DNA of 64,000 nucleotides from Phoenix dactylifera (lineage: Eukaryota; Streptophyta; Magnoliopsida; Arecales; Arecaceae): positions 11,168,480 through 11,232,479 of the forward strand of contig NC_052404.1 of assembly GCF_009389715.1 (NCBI RefSeq), in the 5' to 3' direction. Positions 12,674-23,959 of this stretch are shown piece after piece. The position numbers were made by a program, and so were the translations under genes. Position 1 is the first letter of the stretch. Each line of letters begins with the position of its first letter. The notes under the pieces are model-generated. The model ran no database searches and had not been told where the DNA came from. It saw nothing but the letters and a program-made list of their open reading frames with translations.

Positions 12674-13180
12674 GATTCTTCAAGGATTATGATACATTGA
12701 GCGATCATTCTCAGATGACCTCTTTGAAGCTGCAGTCTCCTTTACATGCAAAAGATACTACAGCAGAAAACTGTTTTGCATGGTTGTCATCACTAGCTGG
12801 TGTGATTGAAACATGTGACCCAGAAGAAATGAAAAGGAATGAGGAAATAAAAATAGGCATATAGTCCTTGCATATGATATAAAGAAAAAACTCATGAATC
12901 TTTATATGCATCTCTTAAATAGGATGTATTTTGATGAATTTGATTGTGCGGATGTTCATTGAATGTTGACAATTTCTCCTATTCATACTCTGACAATCTT
13001 TTGTTTTCTGTAACCACACCTCGTTTATATATTCGACACAGAAGACTAGAGGTAGCATTAACATCATCAGTCTTGCGGCCTTCGGGAACTGATGCCATGC
13101 TCATATGCAGGTTTATATATTTTGCCTTGCATGAGGAACTGCTACCCCCTTTTCTGCTACTGTAAGGCAGTTGGATTAGT
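12674..13180 (+). other. Pyrophosphatase 3'UTR and downstream flank
   Basis: Follows the TAG stop without a new exon signal. It contains an open frame continuing from intron 8 (12454-12864), which I read as chance. No single poly(A) signal stands out. Confidence 0.4.
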
Positions 13181-13445
13181 AAGAGATTTGCTCATCTATC
13201 CATAGAAGTATAGATTTTTCAAGCGGGGAAAAATAAACAGGCCATAACCTGATCGCCAAAGCCTCCCTCATTTGTTTGTTGTTCGTGATCCATATACCAA
13301 TCTCTGGAGCTCACCCCTAATGTGCGTCAAGTTTAAAATAACGAGGTTGCCGGTTAATATGCTCTTTAAATAAATGGGATTATCGGTTTGTTGTGCCACC
13401 TTAACTTGATATGTTCATCTCGAGGGCCAGCATTTCTTCTTTCTC

Positions 13446-13607
13446 ACGAAGGGAGGATTCGCTTCCTTCGTGCCCATCAACTGTTGGATCATCCAGTATG
13501 CTGATCTTAAAGCGCTTTGAATTGTTCTATTCATCTGCCTGCACAAATCTCAAAGCAAGCAGCGGGTGATCCAATGATGGATTGAAGGTGAATCCTTATT
13601 TCGTGCT
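13446..13607. mobile_element. Fold-back (inverted-repeat) element, copy A
   Basis: The left arm begins CACGAAGGGAGGATTCGC and ends CTGTTGGAT (about 13446-13489); the right arm, read in reverse complement, gives CACGAAATAAGGATTCAC...CATTGGAT (about 13568-13607). The spacer contains CTTAAAGCGCTTTG and CTGCACAAATCTCAAAGC. The arms match those of the element at 38519-38690. Non-coding and small, so a non-autonomous DNA element or hairpin repeat. Confidence 0.6.
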
Positions 13608-13879
13608 CTCGGGCGAAGGGTACAACCGCTGCTCTCATTCCGAAGGGAAGTTGACCTGCACCTGACATATAAAAGTGTTTCGCAAGGAGAAAACAATGAA
13701 AGCTTTCCAGGCTCGTTTATTTGGATCTTGACTATCTCAGTGAAAAAAGAAAAAAAAAAAGAAAGGAAACACTTTTGATTCAAAGAGGCCGGTTGTATGT
13801 GATATCAAAATGCCCCATTTTTGTTGTTCATCCAAGTACATGTATCTTAAAGAACTCTATCCTATATCCTATCATATTT

Positions 13880-14540
13880 ATCTACATGCACAAATCTCAA
13901 GGTCTTCTATCCTTTATCATCCATCCACCTGTATAGATCTTAAAGCGCTTCATCTGTTATCTTCCATCCACTTGCACGAATCTCAAAAGCACTCCGCTTG
14001 TGATTTATTTATATGCACAGTCTCAAAGCGCTCCACCCTTTATATCCATCCATTTGCACGAACTCAAATTGCTCCCTTTTCTATCATCCATCATAAGGCA
14101 TTTCATTCTCTATCATTCATTCGCCTACAATTACATAGATCTCAAAGCGCTTCATTCTCTATCATCTATTCACCTGCACAGATATTAAAGCATAATATCC
14201 TCCATCATCCATTCATCTACACATATCTCAAAGCAAACTATTCTTTATCATTCATCCACCTACACAACTCTCAAAGCGCTCCATCCTGCAAAAATCTCTC
14301 ATTTATCTGCTTGCTCAAATCTCAAAATACTCCATGCTCGGTCCTCTATTCGCGTGCACAAATCTTGAGCACTTCATCCTCTATCATTTACCGGTCTGCA
14401 CAAATGTCAAACCACTCCATTTCGTCTGCACAAATCTCAAAACATTCTATTCTTTGTCATCCATCCACCTGCATAAATGTCGAAGCCTTTTGTTCATTGT
14501 CATTCATGTGATGGCATGGATCACAAAGCGTTCTGCCACG
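13880..14540. repeat. Degenerate ~42 bp minisatellite, about 15 units
   Basis: Units start near 13890, 13933, 13975, 14017, 14056, 14134, 14176, 14220, 14262, 14313, 14356, 14399, 14428, 14470 and 14514. Core: ATCTCAAAGCGCTCCAT, then a TATCATCCATC-like block, then CACCTGCACA. The period is mostly 42-43 bp, so long frames stay open by chance (a 233-codon frame at 13810-14511); nothing suggests a real protein. The unit resembles the spacer of the adjacent fold-back element. Confidence 0.85.
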
Positions 14541-16312
14541 TGACACTTCTTTCTTCCCCTTCAATTCCCACCAAAACAAGAGCCGATTGCTAAGTTAGTA
14601 AAATGGGCAATTCCAAAATTTTACAAAGTTCAGTTATTAGATGATCATCATATGATAATGTTTTATAATAGAGATAGACAACTAGATCATTTTGCACCCA
14701 ATTTAAAATTTTAGCTGCTATTTGATATTTTTAAAATTTTTGCAAAAAGAAAAAGCGAGAAAGGGACAAGCTCCCCAGATTCCGCCACTAGTTGATGTAG
14801 TGGAAAAGGAGCTAAATGGCAGTTAAGTGGAGCCAGAAAGAGACGTGCCAGAGGCATATGCGGAGAAGATCCCTCGCATTTAAGCCGACAAACAGTTCGC
14901 TACTAATATCTTCTTTATGAGGCGAATGGACAGGACACATCTATAAAAGGCCGAACTCCCTCTCTCCCCATGAATTCCTTCATGGACTTCCGCATCAATG
15001 GCCTGGTCGCCCGTCCGCAGCCTCGGGCACTTACTGGAGTAGAGAATTAAGGCTGGCCGTGATGGTGATCAGACCATGCAGGGCAATTTAGCAACTTTGG
15101 CAGAATATCGCGTGATATGATGTAAGGAAATGGTATAATCTCTCTTTTGTGATGCTTTAAATATCTAATCCAGTAATTTTATTATGAGTTTTACCCCCTT
15201 GTGTGCGTCTCTCTCTCTCTCTCTCACTGCATCATTTACAATTTCACAATTAACCGTGTGGCCTGGGATTTGAAGAATAAGAGTTTTTTTTTTTTTTCAA
15301 TCCGGTATCTGCGCCACCAGCATCTTTGTTTGATATTTCAATTACGTACATGCTGGGCAATTGGATCTCTTGCTGTGCCATGGAGCTCAAAAACATATAA
15401 AAAAGATAAAAGTATTGCATCTTAACATATACGAAAACCAGGACCTCTTTTACAGCACGCCCTGATGGTTCCGCAGTGCGGGCATCCGATGCCTGCTGAT
15501 TAAAATAAAAAATTGGTGCCATTACGAAGGCTACTACCTAAAAGAGACGTGAAGAGCCATGACACGGAGAAGAAAGAAGACAGTATTCACACGGATCCTG
15601 CTTCCCAGCTTCCCGCAAACAAGCATCTAATAGCTGGTTAAAGAGAAAACAAGGTCCCAACCAAAAAAGATTTGCATGGTCTTTTTCCAGCCTAATTCTG
15701 GCAATCTCGCAAAACAGAAGCACAACAAGTGCTAAGTTTATCGATCCTCGAGGCCTCTAAAAACCAAGTTTTGATGTCTCAAACGCTCCTAATATTAAAC
15801 TTAAAACGTCGGGCGGTTCCTCTCTACCCTCAATAGGCAATTGCATAGCGTAAGATCCCGAATTTCGAATTGCTGCCTGAGTTCTTGAATGTACCATTAA
15901 CCGGATCAACTTGGTTCAAATTTAATCAGACTGCTGAAGCGTTATCCTGAATGGGCAAAAACCAAACCGAATACATCCGCTAAAAAGCACTAAATCAGCT
16001 CAGGGAACACCGCAAAGTTTCATTGGAATACCCCCTTGATCTCATGAAGATGGTGACTAAAGAATGCAACGGAACCATCATTAACAAAATCTAGGTTACA
16101 AAAGAACTCAAGTAATATTTTTACAATGGCAACTGAATGTGGAAATAAATTGAGAATCTACAGTGGCTGGTGAAAATTAAAAAACGAAATAGCCTAGGTG
16201 AATGACAGGCGAGGGGGAAAAAAGAAGGAAAAATCAGGATCGGTAACAATTAGCACTAATAGAACAAAGTAAATTATCTTCTTCGAGTAACAGATTTAAT
16301 TTCCTCTTGCAG
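14541..16312. other. Intergenic, no gene recognised
   Basis: A TATAAAAGG box at 14942-14950 precedes a 26-codon open frame starting MNSFMDFRING at 14971. I cannot assign it and see no further exon, so I do not call a gene. A short (CT)n run is at about 15208-15228. The last ~300 bp are the 3' flank of the ribosomal protein gene. Confidence 0.5.
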
Positions 16313-17102
<790 letters not shown>

Positions 17103-17492
17103 CCTTATTTAGACTGCAAAGAACAGCATAAACTTATATGAACCACACAAAGGAACAGTTCATTTTCCCTTATCAATAGCCTTAGTCATATTAGCCTTTG
17201 GGAACTGACAATACAATAAACACGAAGTTAAGATGAAAAACCTCATAAGAAACAGCAGAAAAGCCAAAGATTCAAGTGAGTATACAACATAGTGCGACAA
17301 CCAAACTTGGCTTTGCTATCATTATAAAATCAATGATAAAAAAGCTGAGCAGCTGCCTCGTCATGGTGTGTCTAAAAACATTTTCTGTAGTCTGCTAAAT
17401 ATCTTCCATATGACGTAGAAAGGCAGAGATCATCAACCACACTATCTGTTAGTTAAACATTTAGAAGAAAAGAGAATGGCAAGATACAACAT

Positions 17493-17519
17493 ATCAATAA
17501 TAATAATAATAATAATAAC
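17493..17519. repeat. (AAT)n microsatellite
   Basis: About eight AAT units in the S15a 5'UTR intron. Confidence 0.9.
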
Positions 17520-18943
17520 TCATATCTGGCAGTTCAGCTGTATGAGGCTTGGAACACCAAACATAATCCATCATCTGGGGGAATTTGTTTGCTATATCCA
17601 GTTACAAGCCTTTAAGTGTTATGCACCAAACATCAAGCAGTCTTCAAAATATATGGAAACAGAAATGCTTGCTGGTCCCTGGAGTTGCATCCATTGTAGG
17701 AGGTGCCTGACGAGATCCTAATTTTCAGGCCTGACCCCTACTAGATTCTGACCCATGAAAAATCCCACATACTAGAGTGGATCATGCTCTAGAGGCATTC
17801 TAGCAGTACTCAAATAGAAAACATCATCAAGAGGTGGTTACAGAGGTAATTATTGATGACACTTCACTGGAATTTCATGCTCATGATAAAAGGCACTCTT
17901 AGCAGTAAAAATTAACTTACGAAAGGTAGTGCAACTAAGACATGAGAAAAGGATCATTATGCCTTTTCAGTTAGTGAAGATGAGGATTACTTTTCCATGG
18001 TGTTCTTTAAATTACAATTTTCATGAATAGCATAGGAAAACAGCATGCCATACATGGCAATTACGCAGGATAACTAGCTTGACTTCTCAAAGGATGATGT
18101 CATCATCTGCAATTTGCATTCACAATCACAGACTTTCTTGCTTTTTTTCCTTGAGTTTTCGCAGCTTTCCAACTTTGTCCGGGACACAACTCAACTCAAA
18201 TAAGCTTTAACATCGTTTGGGATATGGTACCAAAACACAGATATACATGAATTAAAGTATAGATGGTCCTAATTGAAAATATTTAATCCGCAGAATTCTT
18301 TTCAATACAATGCCCTTAACACATTCTTGCACACACATGAAGTCTGCTTATAATCTAGCTTCAAGAGTTCTGGTCTTGCAATACAACCAATTGTTTAAAA
18401 ATTGACAGATAGCACCTTGAAAAATGAGCTTCCAAGAATACAAAAAATGTATATATTTTTCATAAATTAGGTTTTAGAAAAAACCAGAAGCAGCCAAACC
18501 CATGAATTCATGTATGCTCATATACCCACAATTAGCATGTCGGTGCCTACTAGTTTTCTGCTCAAATACACCTGTCTACTTGTAGATAATTAGTTGAGTT
18601 ATGGTGCATGAGTATCACTCATTCTTCACTTGACAAATCTACAATTGCATGTGGATTAAAATATCCTCTCACTTGAAACCCTCCATCCATGAACATGCAA
18701 ATCATGCACTGAAGCTTTTTGCTCCCAACTTGATCAAAACTCATGACTAGCACTTCCAAGACCACTGGTAGTATGTTTTGCAAAATTTCCTATTCTGTTC
18801 TATCAATGCCATTAACCATCCATGAACTTGATCAGACCACCAATCGTGCATGCTTATGGATCCACTCTACGCTATCTTGTCCAATTAACATGGCACAGGC
18901 TTTTCTAATCCTTTCAGTTTTTTCTCAATTGATAATGCACATG

Positions 18944-19535
18944 TGATAGGTCCCGATCAGAAGCAGGAAAGGTGAACAAGAGAGAAGGATGAAGTCGAGC
19001 CAAGTAGGAACAAAAGGGAGAAACGGAATGATATATTTTTCAGCTCGTCTTACGGTGAGAGCTAGACCAGTGCAATGAAAATAACACACTCTCTTTTGGG
19101 TGAGAGAAGACCCATACAAAGTATCACTCAATTCACGTCCCATATCCCAAAGCATACACCACATTAAATACTTCCTCCCTTTTCCCATGAAACCCGGACC
19201 ATCACTCTTCACTCCTCACCATCACTCATCCACTCCCGTAACCCACGGCCTGAGCTTCGGAGCTCAACTCCCCCTTACCTCGTCCCACGTCCACCTCGTC
19301 GTACCCCACACGCGTGGCTTCGGGGCTCGTCTCTTCGCCTCGTTCCGCGTCTCCCACGTCGAGCCGAGCTTGCATGCCTGCCTTCCCACTTCCCACTTTC
19401 CGAGCGTCTCCCACTTCCTCCGTTGCTCTTGCAGACGCCGAGCTCTTCTTCCCTCTGCTTCCATCGTGGGTGATGAAGGCCCCCAGATATCGGGGATTGG
19501 GTCTTCGGACCCGCTGTGGACGAGTGCACCTATCA
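18944..19535 (-). repeat. 3' LTR of the gypsy element
   Basis: 592 bp, TGATAGG at the plus-strand left end and CCTATCA at the right. It differs from the other LTR at four sites (A/C after CCCGTA, T/G in CCCACTTTCC, C/T in GGACCCGC, A/G in GTGCACC). An AT-rich AAATATATCA on the minus strand near 19033-19043 could be its TATA box. The pol reading frame ends inside it. Confidence 0.95.
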
Positions 19536-22500
19536 TCCCTCCCCTCTTCAGGTGAAACCTTGTCCTCAAGGTTTGTCTTAGGATATAGTTCCTTTAGCTG
19601 CCCATAGTCCTCCCAAGTTGCGTCCTCTTTCGGAAGTGAACGCCACTGCACCAAGATTTCTTCTGTTAGCTTTCCTCCTTTGTTAACCCATCGGTAGTCC
19701 TTGACAAGTTCGGGCTCTAGCACGAGGTTGCCATCCTCCCGTATCGATGGTGGCGCAGTGCAGGTGGCTTGTCCTTCTCCCAGTCGTCTTTTGAGAAGTG
19801 ATACGTGGAACACCGGATGGACCTTGGCAGTCTCCGGCAACGCCAGCCGGTAAGCAACTGGCCCTATACGCTCAGTGATGCGATAAGGCCCGAAGTACTT
19901 TTGTGCTAGCTTCTGGTGAGCTCGGCGGAAGACTGTTTGCTGCCGGTACGGAGGAAGTTTTAAGAACACCCAATCGCCTTCTTCAAACGTAACTTCCCTC
20001 CGTCTTTTGTCTGCCTGTTGCTTCATGTTGTTCTTCACCTTCTCCAGATTACCTTTCAACTCTTTCAGCAACTGATCGCGGTCGACCAAGTTTTTGTCGA
20101 CCTCATCTACCACTGAAACACCGTCCATATATCGAATAATTGTTGGTGGAAGTCTCCCATATAGTGCTTGAAACGGTGTCATCCCGGCAGTGGAGTGGAA
20201 AGTGGTATTGTACCAGTATTCCGCCCAAGCTAAGTTGTGCTCCCATGTCCTTGGGTACTGACTGCACATGCATCGGAGGTATTGCTCCACGCACCTATTA
20301 ACCACCTCAGTTTGGCCATCAGACTGCGGATGATAAGCCGAACTCATGTTGAGGGAGGTCCCTTGTAGTTTGAAGAATTCTCGCCAGAAGGTGCTCACAA
20401 ACACAGGATCCCGATCACTAACAATCGACCTTGGCATCCCATGTAAGCGGGCCACTTGGTGCACAAAAAGCTCTGCTACTCCTTTAGCAGTATACGGGTG
20501 AGATAGAGGCAAGAAGTGGGCATATTTGGTCAGCCGATCGACGATAACTAGTATTACATCTTTACCTCTGGACCGCGGTAGTCCTTCGATGAAGTCTAGG
20601 GAGATGTCTTCCCAGACTTGCGTAGGCGTCGGAAGGGGTTGCAGTAATCCAGCCGGAGCTTGAGCTTCATATTTTTGTTGCTGGCAGACCACACATTCTG
20701 CCACAAACCTTCGGATATCCCGCTTCATTGCTTCCCAGTAGAAGGCTTGAGAGACTCGTTTGTAAGTTCTCAAGACTCCGGAATGCCCTCCGACCTTGGT
20801 GTTGTGAAATTCCTCCATCAGTTTGTTGCACAGGGGTGACCTCGGAGGAATCAGGACCCGCTCCTTATAATACAGGACTCCTCCCTTGAGTTCGTAATCC
20901 TTCATGCACTCAGGTTCGGAGTCTAGCTGCTGGATCTTATTTTGCAGATAGGAGTCCTCTCGGGTGGCAGCCCGGATCTCCTCCCAAATGTCAAAGAGCG
21001 GTCGACTAATGGCATGGAGCAGGGCTGCTTCAGGTTGGCGAGACAAGGCATCCGCGGCTGTGTTGTCCTTCCCGGGCTTGTATACAATTTCATACTCGTA
21101 TCCTAAGAGTTTTGCGACCCACTTCTGTTGTTCTGGTGTACTCACACGCTGTTCTAAGAAGTGTCGAAGGCTTTTCTGGTCGGTGCGGATTTGAAATCTT
21201 CTTCCTAACAGGTAAGGTCGCCACATCCGCACGGCCTCCATGATCGCCAGCATTTCTTTGGCATACGTGGACCATCCTTTCTTCCTCACACCCAACGCCT
21301 TGCTCATGTAAGCTAAGGGCCTCCCCCCTTGGGTTAGGACAGCTCCAATTCCTTTATCTGAAGCATCAGTTTCAATTACGAAAACCTCTGAAAAGTTGGG
21401 CGTGGCTAGTACCGGGGTGGTAGTCATGGCTTCTTTGAGGAGGTTGAACGCTTGCTCGGCCTGTGGACTCCATTGAAACTTCCCTTTCTTTAACAAGGTC
21501 GTTAAAGGGGCGGCGATGATCCCGTAATTCTTGACGAACTTCCGATAATACCCGGTAAGTCCCAGGAATCCCCTAAGTTCCGTTACGGTGGTTGGCTGCC
21601 TCCACTCCTTCATCGCTTGTATTTTGTTGGCATCCACCTGTACTCCTGCAGCCGAGATGATATGGCCCAGATATTCAACTTGATGTTGCCCAAACAAGCA
21701 CTTAGATGGTTGTAGATAAAAGCAATGTTCTGTGAGGATCTGGAGCGTAGTATGGAGGTGAGACAAATGGAGCTCCCACGTAGCGCTATACACCAGGATA
21801 TCGTCAAAGAAAACCAGGATGAACTTGCGTAAGAACCTTCTGAAAACGGAATTCATGATGGCTTGAAACGTTGATGGAGCGTTACATAACCCGAAGGGCA
21901 TCACCAGGTACTCAAAGTGGTCGTTGTGCGTGCGAAAAGCCGTCTTGTGGATGTCGTCGGGGTGAACTCTGATCTGGTGATATCCTACTCGAAGGTCCAG
22001 CTTGGTGAAGAAGCTGGCTCCGTGCAGCTCATCCAGCATGTCATCAACGGTAGGGATCGGAAATCGGTCTTTTACAGTAACAGCATTCAACGCCCGGTAG
22101 TCCGTACAGAACCTCCAGCTGCCATCCTTTTTCTTTACAAGTAAGACGGGAGAAGAAAAGGGGCTCTGACTCTCCCGGATAATCCCGGCGTCCAGCATCT
22201 CGGTGACTTGTCGCTCGATCTCATTCTTTTGGTAGTAAGCATACCGATATGGCCGGACGTTGACGGCTGAGGTTCCGTCATAGAGTGGAATCCGGTGGAC
22301 AAAAGCTCGCTCCGGCGGAAGCCCTCGGGGTTCTTCAAAGAGAGGGGAGAACTCTTGAAGCAGCTTCTGTAGATCTCTGGGGCATTCTCTCGTGTCAGAC
22401 CCGGAGGGTTGCACCTCGGAGCCTCTGATCATGACAGCAAAAAGTTGAGTCCCTCCTTTTAGTTCTCGCTGAATCCCTGGGAAACCCAGGGCTCGGGCGG

Positions 22501-22840
22501 GACGTGCCGGTTGTCCGGAGAGCTCACACTCCCGTCCATCCCACCAAAACTTCATAGTCATTTGCTTCCAGTCGCAGAGCACGGGTCCCAGCTTTTCTAG
22601 CCATTGGATGCCAAGGACAGCGTCCAACCCGACAAGCAGCAGGGTGTAGAAGTTCACCAGGAATTTCTTCCCTTGCAGCTCAACCTCCACTGCCCGGAAC
22701 ATCTCCCGGCACTGAAGGATGTCTCCGTTCGCAACTCGGACTTCGAACGGTACAGTGGAGTCAATGGGGAGTCGCAGTTGCTTGGCTATGCGGTCACTCA
22801 CAAAGTTGTGAGTGGATCCACTGTCAATGAGGACCGTCAT
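19226..22840 (-). CDS. Gypsy Pol polyprotein
   Basis: An open frame of 1204 codons. In order: aspartic protease with LIDSGSTHNF (D6), reverse transcriptase (about 190-400, with YHQIRVHPDD, MPFGLCNAPSTFQ and the catalytic VFFDDILVYS near 343-352), RNase H (about 485-600, TDAS and TDQKS), integrase zinc finger HHCC (about 679-720), integrase core with D-D-E (LDFIEG, SDRDP, QTEVVNR near 749, 809, 845), then a GPYRI...HPVFHVSLLK region and a chromodomain-like EILVQWRSLP...ATWED segment. The last ~102 residues are encoded by the 3' LTR. No stop interrupts it. In the usual arrangement it continues from gag in one frame; here a TGA at 22856-22858 separates them, six codons before this ATG. Confidence 0.95.
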   Translation of the reverse strand: MTVLIDSGSTHNFVSDRIAKQLRLPIDSTVPFEVRVANGDILQCREMFRAVEVELQGKKFLVNFYTLLLVGLDAVLGIQWLEKLGPVLCDWKQMTMKFWWDGRECELSGQPARPARALGFPGIQRELKGGTQLFAVMIRGSEVQPSGSDTRECPRDLQKLLQEFSPLFEEPRGLPPERAFVHRIPLYDGTSAVNVRPYRYAYYQKNEIERQVTEMLDAGIIRESQSPFSSPVLLVKKKDGSWRFCTDYRALNAVTVKDRFPIPTVDDMLDELHGASFFTKLDLRVGYHQIRVHPDDIHKTAFRTHNDHFEYLVMPFGLCNAPSTFQAIMNSVFRRFLRKFILVFFDDILVYSATWELHLSHLHTTLQILTEHCFYLQPSKCLFGQHQVEYLGHIISAAGVQVDANKIQAMKEWRQPTTVTELRGFLGLTGYYRKFVKNYGIIAAPLTTLLKKGKFQWSPQAEQAFNLLKEAMTTTPVLATPNFSEVFVIETDASDKGIGAVLTQGGRPLAYMSKALGVRKKGWSTYAKEMLAIMEAVRMWRPYLLGRRFQIRTDQKSLRHFLEQRVSTPEQQKWVAKLLGYEYEIVYKPGKDNTAADALSRQPEAALLHAISRPLFDIWEEIRAATREDSYLQNKIQQLDSEPECMKDYELKGGVLYYKERVLIPPRSPLCNKLMEEFHNTKVGGHSGVLRTYKRVSQAFYWEAMKRDIRRFVAECVVCQQQKYEAQAPAGLLQPLPTPTQVWEDISLDFIEGLPRSRGKDVILVIVDRLTKYAHFLPLSHPYTAKGVAELFVHQVARLHGMPRSIVSDRDPVFVSTFWREFFKLQGTSLNMSSAYHPQSDGQTEVVNRCVEQYLRCMCSQYPRTWEHNLAWAEYWYNTTFHSTAGMTPFQALYGRLPPTIIRYMDGVSVVDEVDKNLVDRDQLLKELKGNLEKVKNNMKQQADKRRREVTFEEGDWVFLKLPPYRQQTVFRRAHQKLAQKYFGPYRITERIGPVAYRLALPETAKVHPVFHVSLLKRRLGEGQATCTAPPSIREDGNLVLEPELVKDYRWVNKGGKLTEEILVQWRSLPKEDATWEDYGQLKELYPKTNLEDKVSPEEGRDDRCTRPQRVRRPNPRYLGAFITHDGSRGKKSSASARATEEVGDARKVGSGKAGMQARLDVGDAERGEETSPEATRVGYDEVDVGRGKGELSSEAQAVGYGSG
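19536..19549 (-). other. Polypurine tract
   Basis: On the minus strand GAAGAGGGGAGGGA abuts the 3' LTR directly, the expected primer site for plus-strand DNA synthesis. Confidence 0.9.
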
Positions 22841-22855
22841 TGGTTGCCCTTGTAT

Positions 22856-23940
22856 TCACGCCATCACCCGCATCGTCTTCGGTCCAGTCCATCCAGAGAG
22901 TGCGTGTAGCGAGATTACTGGTTGCGCTTCTTCCCTGGTCTGGCCCTCGCCATGAAGGTCAGGTTCCCCATCGCCAACTCCGTCCGCGTCCTCCTCTTGG
23001 TCCGCTTCGATTAAGTGAACCTGGGGAGTTTTGCACCGGTGCCCTGGAGTGAATTTGTCATTGCACTTGAAGCAAAGACCTCGCTCCCGCCGTTGTTGCA
23101 TCTCCTCCCATGTGATGCGCCGGATCGGCGTCGGCGCCGGTAGCCGCGGTGCAGGGAGACTCGGGTTGGGCATCCGTGGGATACCAGTCAGTCGTGGTTG
23201 AACGCCTCGAGTGGCCTTCTTCTTTTGTTCCAACCTTTCCTCCCTCATGCGAGCAACCGTGATTGCTTCTCGGAGTGAGTGCGGCTGCCTCATGCGAACC
23301 TCCTTCACGATCTCCTCCTTGAGCCCTCCGACGAAGGTTCCGAGAGCGCGTCCTGTGGCCAACCCCGGACTCGGTTAGCCAGCTTCTCAAATTCCTGTTG
23401 ATATTCTCGTACCGAGCCTTGTTGCTGAACTCGGGAGAGCTTCTCGTTAAAATTCACATACTCGTTGGGTCCAAACCGAGCCAACAACTCCCGTTCGAAA
23501 ACCCTCCAAGTAATGGTGGCCCCTTCATCTTGGTATGCTCGTCGTAACCACTGCCACCAGTGGTTAGCTTCCTCGTCTAAGTAGAACGAGGCGGTTGCTA
23601 CCCGTCGGTTGACAGGGACTCCTTGGCCGTCGAAATACTGCTCGGCCCGATCCAACCAAACAATCGGATCATCTCCAGTGAACCGCGGGAAGTCCATCCG
23701 TGGGTGTCGTTGGACCATCGCGAGTTCCTCCGTCCGTCCGTAACCACCCCCCCTTGGTGACTGAGGAGGGGATATAGGTTGCTCGAACGGTGTCGGCGAC
23801 TGAGCAGTGATCTGAAGGTGTCGAATAGCCTCTAAGATCTCCGCGAGTCGTCCATCAACCCGCGCCTCCAAGCCATGTAGTTCCTCCCGCATGGTACTCG
23901 TCTCAACTTCCAACCGCTCTATTCTCTCCTTGTTAGACAT
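22856..23940 (-). pseudogene. Gypsy Gag, broken by a frameshift and an in-frame stop
   Basis: The minus-strand frame starts at ATG 23940 (MSNKERIERLEVETSTMREE), shows a coiled-coil-like N-terminus and the capsid-region motifs FPRFTGDDPIVWLDRAEQYF and EANHWWQWLRRAY, and runs to KLANRVRGWPQDAL. Near 23340-23362 the frame shifts: the family sequence GTFVGGLKEEIV continues in another frame (23362-22856), which carries the zinc knuckle CFKCNDKFTPGHRC. That frame ends with TGA at 22856-22858, after which the same frame continues into pol. The frameshift needs one missing or two extra bases. The stop follows GCG, consistent with a CGA-to-TGA change by deamination (inference). Confidence 0.88.
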
Positions 23941-23945
23941 AGCCA

Positions 23946-23957
23946 GCTCTGATACCA
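23946..23957 (-). other. Primer-binding site (initiator tRNA-Met)
   Basis: The minus strand reads TGGTATCAGAGC two bases after the 5' LTR end, the standard PBS complementary to the 3' end of initiator methionine tRNA in plant LTR elements. Confidence 0.93.
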
Positions 23958-23959
23958 AT

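Noticed and set aside
13810..14511. A 233-codon plus-strand open frame rich in Ser, His and Ile
   Set aside because: It is the in-phase reading of the 42-43 bp minisatellite; no start context, splice signals or family features.
14971..15051. 26-codon frame behind a TATAAAAGG box
   Set aside because: Too short to assign, no connected exon and no homology I recognise.
19100..19555. Plus-strand frames across the LTRs (also 24116-24655)
   Set aside because: They lie antisense to the LTR-encoded Pol tail and occur in both LTRs only because the LTRs are copies.
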